DNA of 64,000 bases from JBNRMR01 sp050942895 (GCA_050942895.1 JBMNOE010000010.1:1-64000), one strand, 5' to 3'. Positions 1-9,426 are shown, counted from the stretch's first letter. Made by a program: numbers and translations. Notes: generated by a model from the sequence alone, not told the origin.

Positions 1-160
1 GGCGGGGAGCTGAGGGGCTCTGCCCCTCAGACTCACCGCAAGGAGGAGTTCCTCCTTGACCGCCCCAGCGCGTCATACCTCTGACAGTCTTTTCCAAGGG
101 TTCCAAGGGATGCATCCCTTGGCGGGAAGGGGTCCGGGGGAGGGCGGCGCCTTACCCCGG
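1..160. repeat. Family A two-hairpin repeat, inverted pair
   Basis: Two family A copies face each other. The plus copy (about 9-60) has stem I CTGAGGGG/CCCCTCAG, a linker, then stem II CAAGGAGG/CCTCCTTG. The minus copy (about 95-165) has CCAAGGGA/TCCCTTGG followed by a G-rich second stem. No gene can be supported in bases 1-250. The family recurs about twenty times in this window, always between genes. Confidence 0.7.
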
Positions 161-201
161 AGAGATGCAGGCCGCAATTCGTCCCCGAAAACGAGCAATT
201 C

Positions 202-225
202 ATCCCCGGTTTTACAATCGGGGAT
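202..225 (+). promoter_or_regulatory. Inverted repeat before the first ABC gene
   Basis: ATCCCCG (202-208) and CGGGGAT (219-225) form a perfect 7-bp inverted repeat around a 10-base centre. A related GTCCCCG half lies at about 180-187. It ends 34 bases before the start codon of the ABC transporter, so it could be an operator or a short attenuator hairpin. No convincing -35/-10 pair was found next to it. Confidence 0.3.
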
Positions 226-259
226 TATTTAGTGCTAATATAGCGACGAGGTGATTCGC

Positions 260-2122
260 ATGGAAGATGTCGCAGACATCAACGTAAGTGAGGCTGAAAA
301 GGCCAAAGAAAGGCCGAAATACAATCTCTGGCAAAACTCAGCATATATGATATCGCTGGCCTGGAAAAACGAAAAAAGCGTCCTGTGGCTGTGTCTATTG
401 CTGGCGGCAGTGGCGGTGCTTAGCAGTCTTGTGGAGCTTTTCATAGCGCCGGCGGTGCTGGGGCGTGTGGAAGCGGCCGCGCCTATAGGCGAACTGCTGC
501 TTACCATAGCCGTCTTTTCAGGTGCGCTGATGCTGGCAAGAGGGTTTGATAAATATCTTTCAAACAACACCCTTTTCGGCAGGGTGAGCGTCCGACTTGC
601 CATAGTGAGGTTCATCCACAAAAAGATTGCGACGACATCATTTCCCAACACGGAAAGCGCCGCCTTCCAAAAAAAGCTTGATAAGGCTCATATGTCCGTA
701 AATTCAAACTCGGCAGCGACGGAGGCCATCTGGGAAACGCTGACGAAAATCCTCGTCAACGCGTCGGGTTTTGTCATCTACCTGGCGCTGCTCTCATCGC
801 TGGACATGTTGATGGCGGCGGCCACGCTGATAACCTCCGCTGCCAGCTATCTGCTCAGCAAGAGGATTAACGAGTGGGGCTACCGCCACAGGGACGAGGA
901 AGCTCAGTATTCAAAGCGCATGAACTATATCGTGGAAAAGTCAAAGGACAGAAAGCTGGCCAAGGATGTGCGCATATTCTTCATGCGGCCCTGGCTGGAG
1001 GGCATGTATGAAAGCAATTTGCGGCTTTACCATGCCTTCGTCACAAGACGGGAAAAGGTGTATATCTGGGCCAATGTGCTGGATGTTGTTTTGTCTTTCC
1101 TCAGAAACGCAATCGCCTATGCTTATTTGATAAATATCACATTGCAGCAGAACCTTCCCGCTTCGCAGTTTCTGCTGTATTTTGCTGCCGTTGGGGGCTT
1201 TGCCGCCTGGGTCACGGGGATACTCACCGAGTTTTCAACCTTGCGCCAGCAGAGCCTGGACATCTCCACCGTCAGGGAGTTCATCGAAACCCCGGAGCCC
1301 TTCAAGTTCGACGAAGGGGAGGGGCTGGAGCCTCAGACCGGGAAGGATTATGAAATCACCCTGAAAAACCTATCCTTCAGGCATCAGGGCGCGGAAAGCG
1401 ACACCATAAAGGGTATTGATTTGAATATCCGCCCCGGAGAAAAGCTGGCCATAGTGGGGTTGAACGGCGCGGGAAAGACCACGCTGGTGAAGTTGATCTG
1501 CGGCTTTTATGACCCTTCAAAGGGCGAGGTCCTGTTGAACGGAGAAAATATAAAGAAATATAACCGCCGGGATTATTACCGTCACTTTGCCGCCGTTTTC
1601 CAGGACTTTTCGCTGCTGGAGCTGAGCGTCTGGGAGAACGTCGCCCAGACGGATTCCGATATCGATAAGGAACGAGTGAAAAGATGCGTGGCGCTGGCGG
1701 GGCTGACTGAAAAAATCGAAAGCCTGCCGAAGGGCTACGGCACCCCAATCGGCCGCCAGGTATACGAGGACGGTGTGGAGCTTTCCGGCGGCGAAACCCA
1801 GCGGCTGATGCTGGCCAGAGCCCTTTACAAGGATGCGCCGATGATCGTGCTGGATGAGCCCACCGCCGCTTTGGACCCCATCGCCGAGAACGATATCTAC
1901 ATGAAATACAGCCAGTTAACTGCGGGCAGAACTTCGCTTTACATCTCCCACCGGCTGGCCTCCACCCGCTTTTGCGACAGGATAATCTATCTGGAGGAGG
2001 GGCGCATCGCCGAGGAGGGCAGCCATGACGAGCTGATGGCAAAGGGCGGCAAGTACGCCTATCTTTTCGACGTGCAGAGCCGCTATTACAGGAAGGGGGA
2101 GAAAAATGGCGAAGAAAAATGA
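260..2122 (+). CDS. ABC exporter half-transporter (permease-ATPase fusion), first of pair 1
   Basis: A half-size ABC exporter: an N-terminal six-helix membrane domain (about residues 35-330) followed by a nucleotide-binding domain. The ATPase shows Walker A GLNGAGKTT, signature ELSGGETQ (SGGE instead of the usual SGGQ), Walker B with catalytic glutamate in VLDEPTAALDP, and the H-loop SHR. GAGGTG at 248-253 sits 6 bases ahead of the ATG at 260, so that start is preferred to the GTG at 251. Its last 17 bases overlap the next gene, whose product has the same design, so the two probably form a heterodimer. Substrate is unknown; no peptide precursor or maturation gene is adjacent. Relatives export peptides, lipids or drugs. 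Confidence 0.9.
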   Translation: MEDVADINVSEAEKAKERPKYNLWQNSAYMISLAWKNEKSVLWLCLLLAAVAVLSSLVELFIAPAVLGRVEAAAPIGELLLTIAVFSGALMLARGFDKYLSNNTLFGRVSVRLAIVRFIHKKIATTSFPNTESAAFQKKLDKAHMSVNSNSAATEAIWETLTKILVNASGFVIYLALLSSLDMLMAAATLITSAASYLLSKRINEWGYRHRDEEAQYSKRMNYIVEKSKDRKLAKDVRIFFMRPWLEGMYESNLRLYHAFVTRREKVYIWANVLDVVLSFLRNAIAYAYLINITLQQNLPASQFLLYFAAVGGFAAWVTGILTEFSTLRQQSLDISTVREFIETPEPFKFDEGEGLEPQTGKDYEITLKNLSFRHQGAESDTIKGIDLNIRPGEKLAIVGLNGAGKTTLVKLICGFYDPSKGEVLLNGENIKKYNRRDYYRHFAAVFQDFSLLELSVWENVAQTDSDIDKERVKRCVALAGLTEKIESLPKGYGTPIGRQVYEDGVELSGGETQRLMLARALYKDAPMIVLDEPTAALDPIAENDIYMKYSQLTAGRTSLYISHRLASTRFCDRIIYLEEGRIAEEGSHDELMAKGGKYAYLFDVQSRYYRKGEKNGEEK

Positions 2123-3989
2123 CTCGAACAAGCAGGAGCAGGTACCCTTGAAGGAAGCCTATGAGCTGACGAAGCGGGCCTTTCTGATATTGTGGAAAAG
2201 GCATCCGAAGATATTTATATCGTCGGCGCTGAGCGCTGCTGTGTCGTCCCTTACGCCATATGTGGCTATCTTCCTTTCGGCGCGGATAATCGACGAGCTT
2301 GCCGGATCGAGGGATCCTCTCGTCCTTAGAAACTGGATAGTAATCGCCCTTATCTCAGCGGCGGTTTTAGCGCTTTTAAACGCGGCGCTGCTGCGCTGGA
2401 AGAATGTCCACCATGCGGTGCGGTATTATCAAGGGGAAAAAATCCTTGCAGATAAACTGCTGGATATGGACTTTGCCTCGGTGGACGACCAAAGAACCCA
2501 CGACCTTCTTTCCCAGGTGCGGCAAAACCTAAACTGGGGCGGCTGGGGGTTTATAAGGATTATCCGCTCCTTTGAGAGCTGCGCAAAGGCGCTGATATCC
2601 ATTCTCGGCGCGGCGGTGCTGTCGGTGAGCCTGTTTACCCAGAGCGTTCCTGTGCAAGCAGGTATGCTGGTGTTTTTGAACAGCCCGCTCTTTGTCGGGG
2701 CGTTGATCGTTTTGATGGCAGGGGTCACTTTGCTTGCGCCCACGCTTTCCAATAAGGCGGAAAGCTACTGGGTGAGATGCGCCGAGGACGCCAGAATGGG
2801 CAACAGATACTTTGGCTTCTTTAGCTTCATGGCACATGATAAAAAAAGAGCGCTGGACATCCGCACATACAGGCAGGACATAATATGCGATAACTATGCG
2901 TCAAAGGAAGGATCATTTTCCACAGGCTCCAAAATCGCCAATTACGCACGGGGGCCCATGGGGCTTTTGCAGGGCCTTTCGGCGGTTGTTTCCACGGCTT
3001 TTACCGGCGTCATATATGTTTTCGTCTGCCTGAAAGCCTGGGCGGGGGCATTCGGCGTGGGGGCCGTGACCCAATATGTTGGTGCGATAACCGCACTTTC
3101 AAAGGGCGTATCAGACCTGATCTCAACTGCGGGAACACTGCGCGCCAACGCCGAGTTTCTGCGGCCAGCCTTCGAGTTTCTGGACATTCCAAACGATATG
3201 TATCAGGGGAGTTTAACCACAGAAAAGCGCGCTGATTGTGATTATCAGATAGAGTTTAGGAATGTTTCGTTTAAATACCCCGGGACTGATGATTATGCTC
3301 TTAAAGATGTTTCAATCGCCTTCAACGTGGGCGAAAGGCTGGCGGTTGTTGGGCAGAACGGCTCCGGCAAGACCACATTCATAAAGCTGCTTTGCCGGCT
3401 GTATGACCCCACTGACGGGGAAATTCTGCTGAACGGAATCGACATACGCAAGTATGATTATGATCAATACCTATCCATTTTCGCCGTCGTCTTTCAGGAT
3501 TTTCAGCTTCTGTCACTTCCGCTTGGGCAGAATGTGGCTGCGGCTCTCGATTATGACAATGAAAAAGCCAAAGCGACGCTTATCGAGGCGGGCTTTGGCG
3601 AAAGGCTTGCAAATATGCCCAAGGGGCTTCAAACTTGCCTGTATAAGGGCTTTGAGGACGACGGCGTTGAGATTTCCGGCGGTGAGGCCCAGAAGATCGC
3701 TCTTGCAAGGGCTCTTTACAAACAGGCGCCCTTCATTATTCTGGATGAGCCCACGGCCGCACTGGACCCAATCGCTGAATATGAAATTTACACCAAGTTC
3801 AACGAATTTGTGGGGGAAAAGACCGCCATATACATATCTCACCGTCTGTCGAGCTGCCGTTTCTGCGATGATATCGCTGTTTTCGATCTTGGAAGAATAG
3901 TGCAAAAAGGCGGCCACGATCAGTTGTTGCGGGAAGTGGGCGGCAAGTATCATCAGCTATGGCATGCTCAGGCACAGCATTACGAGTAG
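2106..3989 (+). CDS. ABC exporter half-transporter (permease-ATPase fusion), second of pair 1
   Basis: Partner of the preceding gene with the same order of domains: membrane helices, then an ATPase with Walker A GQNGSGKTT, signature EISGGEAQ, Walker B IILDEPTAALDP and H-loop SHR. Both subunits carry SGGE and the phrase DEPTAALDPIAE, so they are sister proteins, and both keep the catalytic glutamate; two active ATP sites are expected. The ATG lies inside the end of the upstream gene (17-base overlap), with GGAAGGGGGA just upstream, indicating translational coupling. The gene is followed at once by family A repeats and then by an ABC pair on the other strand. Substrate unknown. Confidence 0.9.
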   Translation: MAKKNDSNKQEQVPLKEAYELTKRAFLILWKRHPKIFISSALSAAVSSLTPYVAIFLSARIIDELAGSRDPLVLRNWIVIALISAAVLALLNAALLRWKNVHHAVRYYQGEKILADKLLDMDFASVDDQRTHDLLSQVRQNLNWGGWGFIRIIRSFESCAKALISILGAAVLSVSLFTQSVPVQAGMLVFLNSPLFVGALIVLMAGVTLLAPTLSNKAESYWVRCAEDARMGNRYFGFFSFMAHDKKRALDIRTYRQDIICDNYASKEGSFSTGSKIANYARGPMGLLQGLSAVVSTAFTGVIYVFVCLKAWAGAFGVGAVTQYVGAITALSKGVSDLISTAGTLRANAEFLRPAFEFLDIPNDMYQGSLTTEKRADCDYQIEFRNVSFKYPGTDDYALKDVSIAFNVGERLAVVGQNGSGKTTFIKLLCRLYDPTDGEILLNGIDIRKYDYDQYLSIFAVVFQDFQLLSLPLGQNVAAALDYDNEKAKATLIEAGFGERLANMPKGLQTCLYKGFEDDGVEISGGEAQKIALARALYKQAPFIILDEPTAALDPIAEYEIYTKFNEFVGEKTAIYISHRLSSCRFCDDIAVFDLGRIVQKGGHDQLLREVGGKYHQLWHAQAQHYE

Positions 3990-4225
3990 GGTGCGGGACA
4001 AAGCCCTGCATCGCCCCTCGATAAAAAGGCACGGCTAAAACTCCAAAGATCATGACAAAGGGTCAAGGGAGAATCCCTTGTGGGGCGCGGGACAAAGCCC
4101 TGCATCATCCCCGATAAAAAGGCATGGCTAAAACTCCAAAGATCATGATGAAGGGTCAAGGGAGAATCCCTTGTGGGGTGCGGGACAAAGCCCTGCGTAG
4201 ACCCCAGTGCCCCCCCCACGCCTAA
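3990..4225 (-). repeat. Family A repeat, two full tandem copies plus a partial one
   Basis: A unit of about 92 bases occurs twice in full and once in part between two convergent ABC operons. Read on the minus strand, each full copy has stem I GCAGGG/CCCGC, a short linker with CCCCACAAGGG, and stem II CAAGGGA/TCCCTTG. The orientation places it downstream of the minus-strand ABC gene ending at 4226. No coding potential was seen. Confidence 0.75.
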
Positions 4226-5968
4226 CTAAGTCTGCTGGCCGGCGAACTGGCTTTCATAGAGTTTTTTGTAAAATCCCTGCTTTTGCAGCAGTTCGTCATG
4301 GCTGCCCCTCTCGACGATCTCGCCCGCCACCATCACCAATATGAGGTCTGCGTTTTGGATGGTGGACAGCCTGTGGGCCACTATGAAGCTGGTGTGGCCC
4401 CTCATCAGGTTTTCAAGGGCCCGCTGTATGATCAGCTCTGTGCGGGTGTCAATGCTGCTGGTGGCCTCGTCCAGAATCAGCATATTCGGCCTTGCCAGAA
4501 CGATCCGCGCGATGCAAAGAAGCTGCCGCTGGCCTTCGGAAAGGCTCTCGCCCCCTGCGCCGATGACGGTGTCATAGCCCTTAGGCAGGCGCATTATGAA
4601 GCTGTGGGCATGGGCGGTTTCCGCCGCGTCGATGACCTCCTGCCTGCTGGCGCCGGGCCTTGCATATGCGATGTTGGCGTGAACGGTGTCGCCCTTGAGC
4701 CATGTATCCTGAAGCACCATGCCGAAGCGCCCTCTGAGCCGGTTGCGCTTTATTTCATTGATATTGATGCCGTCAACGCTGATTTTGCCTGAGTCGATAT
4801 CGTAAAAGCGCATCAGAAGATTGATCATGGTGGTCTTTCCGCAGCCCGTGGGGCCCACCAAGGCGATGCGCATCCCGGGTTTTGCTTCGAAGCTCAAGTT
4901 CTGGATGAGGGGCCTTGAGGGATCATATGAGAAGAAAACATCTTTTGCCTCCACATGGCCCTGAACGCTTTTCAGCTCGGCAGCAGTTTCTGCGTCGGGC
5001 TTTTCTTTTTCCCAGTCCATCAGCTCGAAAAGCCTCTCCGCGCTGGCGATGGCGCTTTGCACCTGGGTTAAAACGGCGGTTACCTCGTTGAAAGGGCGGG
5101 TGTATTGGGTGGCATAGCTTAAAAAGACGGAAAGGCCGCCCACGCTGATGCCACCGGAAAGGGCGTAGATGGCGCCGAACACCGCCACAGCCGCATACAC
5201 GACGGCGTTTACGAAGCGGGTGCCGGGGTTTATGACGCTGGAATAAAAGGTGGCCTTGAAGCTGGCTTCGTAGTAGTCATCGGCAAGGTCGGCAAACTCA
5301 TCGGCGGATTTTTCTTCAAAGCCCAGGGCTTGCACAAGGGGCTGGTTGCCCACCATTTCATTTATATAGCCGGAAAGCCGCCCCTGGGTCTGGGACTGCT
5401 GGCGAAAATAGCTGCTTGTTCTTGTGCCAACGAACCTGGCAAACCAGATGGAAGCCGGAGTGACGAAGATGACCACCAGGGCGATCCATATGTTCAAAAG
5501 ACACATCACAACAATAGTGGCCACTATTGTGACGATGCCCGGCAGAAGCTGGGATATGGTCTGTAGGAAGCCCTCGGAGACGGCATCGGCGTCGTTCACA
5601 AGACGGCTGACGATATCGCCGTGGCGGCTCGTGTCTATCTTGGAAAGGGGAGCGCGATTTATGCTTTCAAAGGCCTGAGAGCGCATATCCTGAGCGGCGC
5701 CCGCAGAAATTTTTCTGGTGAAGAACTGAGAAAGCCACGAAAGGGCGGCGGAGCCCAGAATGGTTAAGCCAAGCCATATCAGCGAGCGGATGACCAGCGG
5801 AAAGTTCACATCCCCCGGGCCGACGGCGGCATCGATGGCCTCGCCAATGAACACCGGCCCCAGCAGTGCCAAAGGCACGCTCACAAGGGCGGCTGCGAAT
5901 GCCGATACGAGCATACCCCGGTATGGGCGAAGGTAAGAGAGCATGCGCTTCATCACTGTTTTCTTCAT
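4226..5968 (-). CDS. Heterodimeric ABC exporter subunit with canonical ATPase (MdlB/TM288-like)
   Basis: A 580-residue half-transporter: exporter-type membrane domain (about 1-310), then an ATPase with Walker A GPTGCGKTT, signature LSEGQ, Walker B ILDEATSSID and H-loop AHR. The catalytic glutamate is present, so this subunit supplies the consensus Walker B. It overlaps the preceding gene on this strand by 4 bases (ATGA), the usual junction of heterodimeric exporter pairs. Known relatives (LmrCD, BmrCD, TM287/288 type) move hydrophobic drugs or lipids; the substrate here cannot be read from sequence. Confidence 0.9.
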   Translation of the reverse strand: MKKTVMKRMLSYLRPYRGMLVSAFAAALVSVPLALLGPVFIGEAIDAAVGPGDVNFPLVIRSLIWLGLTILGSAALSWLSQFFTRKISAGAAQDMRSQAFESINRAPLSKIDTSRHGDIVSRLVNDADAVSEGFLQTISQLLPGIVTIVATIVVMCLLNIWIALVVIFVTPASIWFARFVGTRTSSYFRQQSQTQGRLSGYINEMVGNQPLVQALGFEEKSADEFADLADDYYEASFKATFYSSVINPGTRFVNAVVYAAVAVFGAIYALSGGISVGGLSVFLSYATQYTRPFNEVTAVLTQVQSAIASAERLFELMDWEKEKPDAETAAELKSVQGHVEAKDVFFSYDPSRPLIQNLSFEAKPGMRIALVGPTGCGKTTMINLLMRFYDIDSGKISVDGININEIKRNRLRGRFGMVLQDTWLKGDTVHANIAYARPGASRQEVIDAAETAHAHSFIMRLPKGYDTVIGAGGESLSEGQRQLLCIARIVLARPNMLILDEATSSIDTRTELIIQRALENLMRGHTSFIVAHRLSTIQNADLILVMVAGEIVERGSHDELLQKQGFYKKLYESQFAGQQT

Positions 5969-7722
5969 GCGCTCGCCTCCTTTCCGTTGCCGTTTGTAAT
6001 TCCCTGTGACTGGCAGATCTCCTTATAAACATTGTTTGTTTTTAGCAGATGCTCGTGGCTGCCCTGGCCGCAGAGCCTGCCCTCGTCCATCACGAGAATA
6101 TTGTCCGCGTTTCTTAGGCCTGCTGCCCGCTGGCTGATTATAAGCACCGTCATGGCGGGGTTTTGCTTTTTTTCATTGGCGATGGCGGCCCTCAGGGCGG
6201 CGTCGGTGGCGTAGTCAAGAGCGGAGGAGGAGTCGTCCAATATCAAAAGCTCTGGCTTCCTCAAAAGCGCCCTTGCGATGGTCAGCCTCTGCCTTTGCCC
6301 GCCTGAGATGTTCTTCGCCCCCTCCTCAATTTGCGAGTCAAGGCCGCCGGCCATGTTTTTGACAAAGCCGGCAGCCTGGGCGGCTTCAAGGGCATACCAA
6401 ATGTCATCATCGCCCGCCTCTGGGGCGGAAAGCTGCATGTTTCTTCTGATGCTTCCGGAAAAAGCCATGGCCGACTGGGGCACAAGGCCTACCTTTGAGC
6501 GCAAAACGCCGGGGTCGATCTCCTTGATGTTGACTCCATATGAGAGGATTGCGCCGTTTTTCACGTCGAAATAGCGCATTATCAGGTTCACGATGGTGGT
6601 TTTGCCGCTGCCTGTCCCGCCGATAAGGCCCACTGTTTGGCCGGGCATGATGTCGAAGCTCACGTCTTTAAGGGCGCTGTCGGCACCCTCGTAATAAGCG
6701 AAGGTTACATCTTTAAATGAAAGGGCCGGTTGAGAAGGATCGCTCTTTGCCTTCTCTGCGCTATCATCTGCAAGGATGCTGGGCTGCGTGTCCAGCACCT
6801 GGGCAACCCGCTTTGCGCTGGCAAGAGCCCTTGTGAATATCACCAAAAGATTTGCCGCCACTATGAGCGCCAGCAATGTCTGGTTCATATATGTCACCAG
6901 GGCGATGATCTCGCCGCTCAGCATAGTCCCTTCAAAAACATAGCGGGAGCCCAGCCAGACGATAAGCATTATGGCAAAGCCCGCCACCACGCTTGTAAGT
7001 GGGTTCAGCGCCGTCGATATCTTTCCCACGCGGATTATCAGCGCCGTCATGTCCTTTGCGGCGGCTTCGTAGCCCTGGGCCTCGTCCTTTTGGCGGGAAA
7101 AGGCGCGGATGACCCGCACGCCCGCCAGGTTTTCCGCCGAGAGCTTTGAAAGGCCGTCCTGCTTTTCCTGTATGCTGCCATAGCTGGGCAATGTGCGCTT
7201 CATAATCATGTATAGAAAAAGAGCGATAAAAATTGTGGCGGCCAGGAATATCAAGCCGATGCGAAGGTTAAGGCGAATCGCCATAATAATCCCGCCGATG
7301 GCAAGGTACGGCACTCTCACCCCTAGGCGTATGGCCATGTTCACGCCGGTTTGAATCTGGTTAATATCGTTTGTAAGACGGGTGATGAGACCGCCCGCGC
7401 CGAAAGCGGAGGTGTCGGCAGCGGAAAGGCTCATGACATGGCTGTATGACTGCTTTCGAAGATCCCTGCCAAAGCGGCCGGCCACGATGGCTGCATAGTA
7501 TTGGCAGATGAGCGCCGATGCCATGCCCAAAATGCCTATGACCAGCAGCAAGAGCCCGCGGGTTATGATGTAGCGGGAATCGCCGCGGCCGATGCCTATG
7601 TCGATTATTCCCGCCATGACCAGGGGGACGAACAGCTCAAGCACCGCCTCCAGCAGCTTAAAAAGCGGCCCGAGGATTATTTCTTTGTAATGGCCGCGGA
7701 AGTTTCGGGTAATTTTCTGCAT
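5965..7722 (-). CDS. Heterodimeric ABC exporter subunit with degenerate Walker B (MdlA/TM287-like)
   Basis: First gene of ABC pair 2. Membrane domain about residues 10-310; the ATPase has Walker A GGTGSGKTT and a canonical signature ISGGQ, but Walker B reads LLILDDSSSALD, with aspartate where the catalytic glutamate is expected. The H-loop position reads ISQR, so the switch histidine is replaced by glutamine. Both changes are typical of the degenerate site in asymmetric exporters; the partner downstream keeps DE and the histidine. GGAGG (complement of 7729-7733) lies 6 bases before the ATG at 7722, so this start is preferred to the GTG at 7749. Confidence 0.9.
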   Translation of the reverse strand: MQKITRNFRGHYKEIILGPLFKLLEAVLELFVPLVMAGIIDIGIGRGDSRYIITRGLLLLVIGILGMASALICQYYAAIVAGRFGRDLRKQSYSHVMSLSAADTSAFGAGGLITRLTNDINQIQTGVNMAIRLGVRVPYLAIGGIIMAIRLNLRIGLIFLAATIFIALFLYMIMKRTLPSYGSIQEKQDGLSKLSAENLAGVRVIRAFSRQKDEAQGYEAAAKDMTALIIRVGKISTALNPLTSVVAGFAIMLIVWLGSRYVFEGTMLSGEIIALVTYMNQTLLALIVAANLLVIFTRALASAKRVAQVLDTQPSILADDSAEKAKSDPSQPALSFKDVTFAYYEGADSALKDVSFDIMPGQTVGLIGGTGSGKTTIVNLIMRYFDVKNGAILSYGVNIKEIDPGVLRSKVGLVPQSAMAFSGSIRRNMQLSAPEAGDDDIWYALEAAQAAGFVKNMAGGLDSQIEEGAKNISGGQRQRLTIARALLRKPELLILDDSSSALDYATDAALRAAIANEKKQNPAMTVLIISQRAAGLRNADNILVMDEGRLCGQGSHEHLLKTNNVYKEICQSQGITNGNGKEASA

Positions 7723-7805
7723 TCGCATCCTCCGTATTTCCTTCAACACAAAATAACGTTTCTATTCTATAATATATCCGCTTAATTGTAAAATGTATCC
7801 TGTGC

Positions 7806-7900
7806 TTTTTGCTTTCCGGCAAGGGCTTAGGGCGCAGAAAAGGGATTCGCCGTGGACGAATCCCTTTTCTGCATTGGGTGGGCGGGCCTGCCGCAGGTGG
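7806..7900 (-). repeat. Family B structured element, copy 1
   Basis: On the minus strand the order is GGCAGGCCCGCCCACCCAAT, then a perfect 16-bp stem (GCAGAAAAGGGATTCG and its complement, 7-base loop), then GCCCTAAGCCCTTGCCGGAAAG. Flanks match three other copies in the window while the stem sequence is unique. It starts 28 bases after the XRE-cupin gene on the same strand. The long stem could also act as a terminator, although no U-tract follows. Confidence 0.65.
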
Positions 7901-7927
7901 AGTAGACCTGAGCGCGAAAGCAGGCGG

Positions 7928-8482
7928 CTATAAAACCACTGCCAGAAAGACTGCGGGCTTATCGCCGATGGCCTTCATGCCATGGGGATAGATCGAGTTA
8001 AAATATATGCAGTCTCCTTCGTTTAAGACGATCTCATGTCCGTCGACTACCACCTTCAGAGTACCGGAAAGAACAAAGTCAAACTCTTGCCCCGAGTGGG
8101 AGTTCTGGCTAACCGGTGTGTGTTCCTGGTCGGGCTCCACCGTCACCATAAACGGTTCTGCGACTTTCCCGGAAAAGTTATACGCCAATGACTGATATTT
8201 ATATCCAAAGCTTCTGGCAACATCCACTCCGCAGCCCTTGCGCGTCACGGAATATATGGCCAGCTTGGGTTCGCCTCCGGTCAGCAGCGCGCCAACCTCC
8301 ACATTAAACCTTTCGCCGATGGCTATCAGCACGCTGATGGGAATATCCATCGCTCCGGACTCATATTCCATATAGAGCTTCTCGTCTATACCAAGATGCT
8401 TTGCCATATCCTTCACGCTCACATCGGATATCTCCCTTAAATCCTTTATGCGCGAAGCGATCCCCATTATTTTTTCGATCAT
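7928..8482 (-). CDS. XRE-family helix-turn-helix regulator with C-terminal cupin domain
   Basis: A predicted cytosolic transcription regulator of about 184 residues. The N-terminal 60 or so residues form an XRE helix-turn-helix (RIKDLREISDVSVKDMAKHL), and the C-terminal 80 a cupin barrel with HSGQEFDFVLSG and GDCIYFNSIYPHG. Regulators of this build usually sense a small ligand with the cupin. GGTGTGGAG lies just ahead of the ATG at 8482; the 30 codons upstream in frame look like leader sequence. The upstream gene on the same strand is the YesU-like protein, 122 bases away, so a shared regulon is possible but not shown. Confidence 0.8.
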   Translation of the reverse strand: MIEKIMGIASRIKDLREISDVSVKDMAKHLGIDEKLYMEYESGAMDIPISVLIAIGERFNVEVGALLTGGEPKLAIYSVTRKGCGVDVARSFGYKYQSLAYNFSGKVAEPFMVTVEPDQEHTPVSQNSHSGQEFDFVLSGTLKVVVDGHEIVLNEGDCIYFNSIYPHGMKAIGDKPAVFLAVVL

Positions 8483-8604
8483 TCTCCACACCCACTTTCC
8501 GATTTTTATGAATATTGCCCAATTAATCCATATCAAACAGTATAGCTTAAACCCGCCCCTCGCGCAATGCAAGACTCGCTTTCAAGCAGTTTTTTTGAAT
8601 GTTT

Positions 8605-9270
8605 TTATCTGCCGTACACCCTGAGATTAGAGTATTCGCCAATCAGCGGCGCCATCTGCCTAAAACCTATCTTGCCGCCCTCCAAAACGCCGCCGTATGT
8701 CTTGCCCTCGTCATTGAATGTAAATATATGCAGATCGTTTATGTAGAAGGATACATTCCCGCCGGCTTTCTCCAATGCGATTCTGTAAGGAGAAACGGCA
8801 TCTGAAACGGAGGGGATAGGGTCCGCGCCTTGGGCCACCAGATGGAAGCCGTGGCTCTTTCTGAGGTTGCATGTGTGAAAGGAACGCTCGTCCTCCCATT
8901 TGCGTCGAAAGTATGAAACATGGTATGCGTTTATGTCGCCGCTGTGGTATTGCTGATATTCACCCGTCCTTTCCGCCAGACCTCCGGACAATATATCCTC
9001 GCCCTTTCCTCCTTTTGCGGAAAAAAACAAAATGCACAGCCCCGGCTCATAAATCGGGTAGAAATCCCAGGTGATGAGCAGATCCGCTGGGAAGTCAACC
9101 GGACACCAGTAAACAAAGTTGGACTTTTGCCCCTGGGCGGCGTCCATCAGGTTTTCCATGCGCATTCTTCCCCTCGGGAAAGATATGGCTGCGCTGCCCT
9201 CCATCACAAAATCCTTGACATCCTCCGGCGACGCCAGAGGGTTTTCATATATTAGCTTTGAAAATTTCAT
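8605..9270 (-). CDS. yesU: YesU-like DUF1961 protein
   Basis: 221 residues, matching by recall the Bacillus YesU family along its whole length, with landmarks VYWCPVDFPADL, WDFYPIYEPGL, YHSGDINAYHVSYFRRKW, CNLRKSHGFHL and GKIGFRQMAPL. YesU lies in the rhamnogalacturonan-utilisation cluster of Bacillus; the fold is a concanavalin-like beta sandwich and the biochemical role is not settled. There is no signal peptide, so it is cytosolic. AGGAGAG sits 4-10 bases ahead of the ATG. With kdgK, uxaA and the large hydrolase elsewhere in the window it points to pectin-type substrates. Confidence 0.8.
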   Translation of the reverse strand: MKFSKLIYENPLASPEDVKDFVMEGSAAISFPRGRMRMENLMDAAQGQKSNFVYWCPVDFPADLLITWDFYPIYEPGLCILFFSAKGGKGEDILSGGLAERTGEYQQYHSGDINAYHVSYFRRKWEDERSFHTCNLRKSHGFHLVAQGADPIPSVSDAVSPYRIALEKAGGNVSFYINDLHIFTFNDEGKTYGGVLEGGKIGFRQMAPLIGEYSNLRVYGR

Positions 9271-9397
9271 TTTTCTCTCCTGTTTTTATCATCAGATGCA
9301 AATTTTCGCAAATTTGATGTAAAGTTTTTTTCTGATAATTAATTAGTTCAAAATAAAAATGAAAAATCCTGCTAAAAAAGCCTATTGACTGTTTTCC

Positions 9398-9426
9398 TTG
9401 CAAACGAAGTCATATTCTGATAAAAT
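9398..9426 (+). promoter_or_regulatory. Predicted sigma-A promoter for the small protein and phosphofructokinase
   Basis: TTGCAA (9398-9403), 17-base spacer, TAAAAT (9421-9426). The A-rich ribosome site and ATG of the small gene follow within 20 bases, so the leader is very short. Confidence 0.55.

Noticed and set aside
1377..2204. Long minus-strand frame opposite the ABC gene
   Set aside because: Arg/Pro-rich translation typical of the antisense of a G/C-rich gene; the plus frame has full domain motifs.
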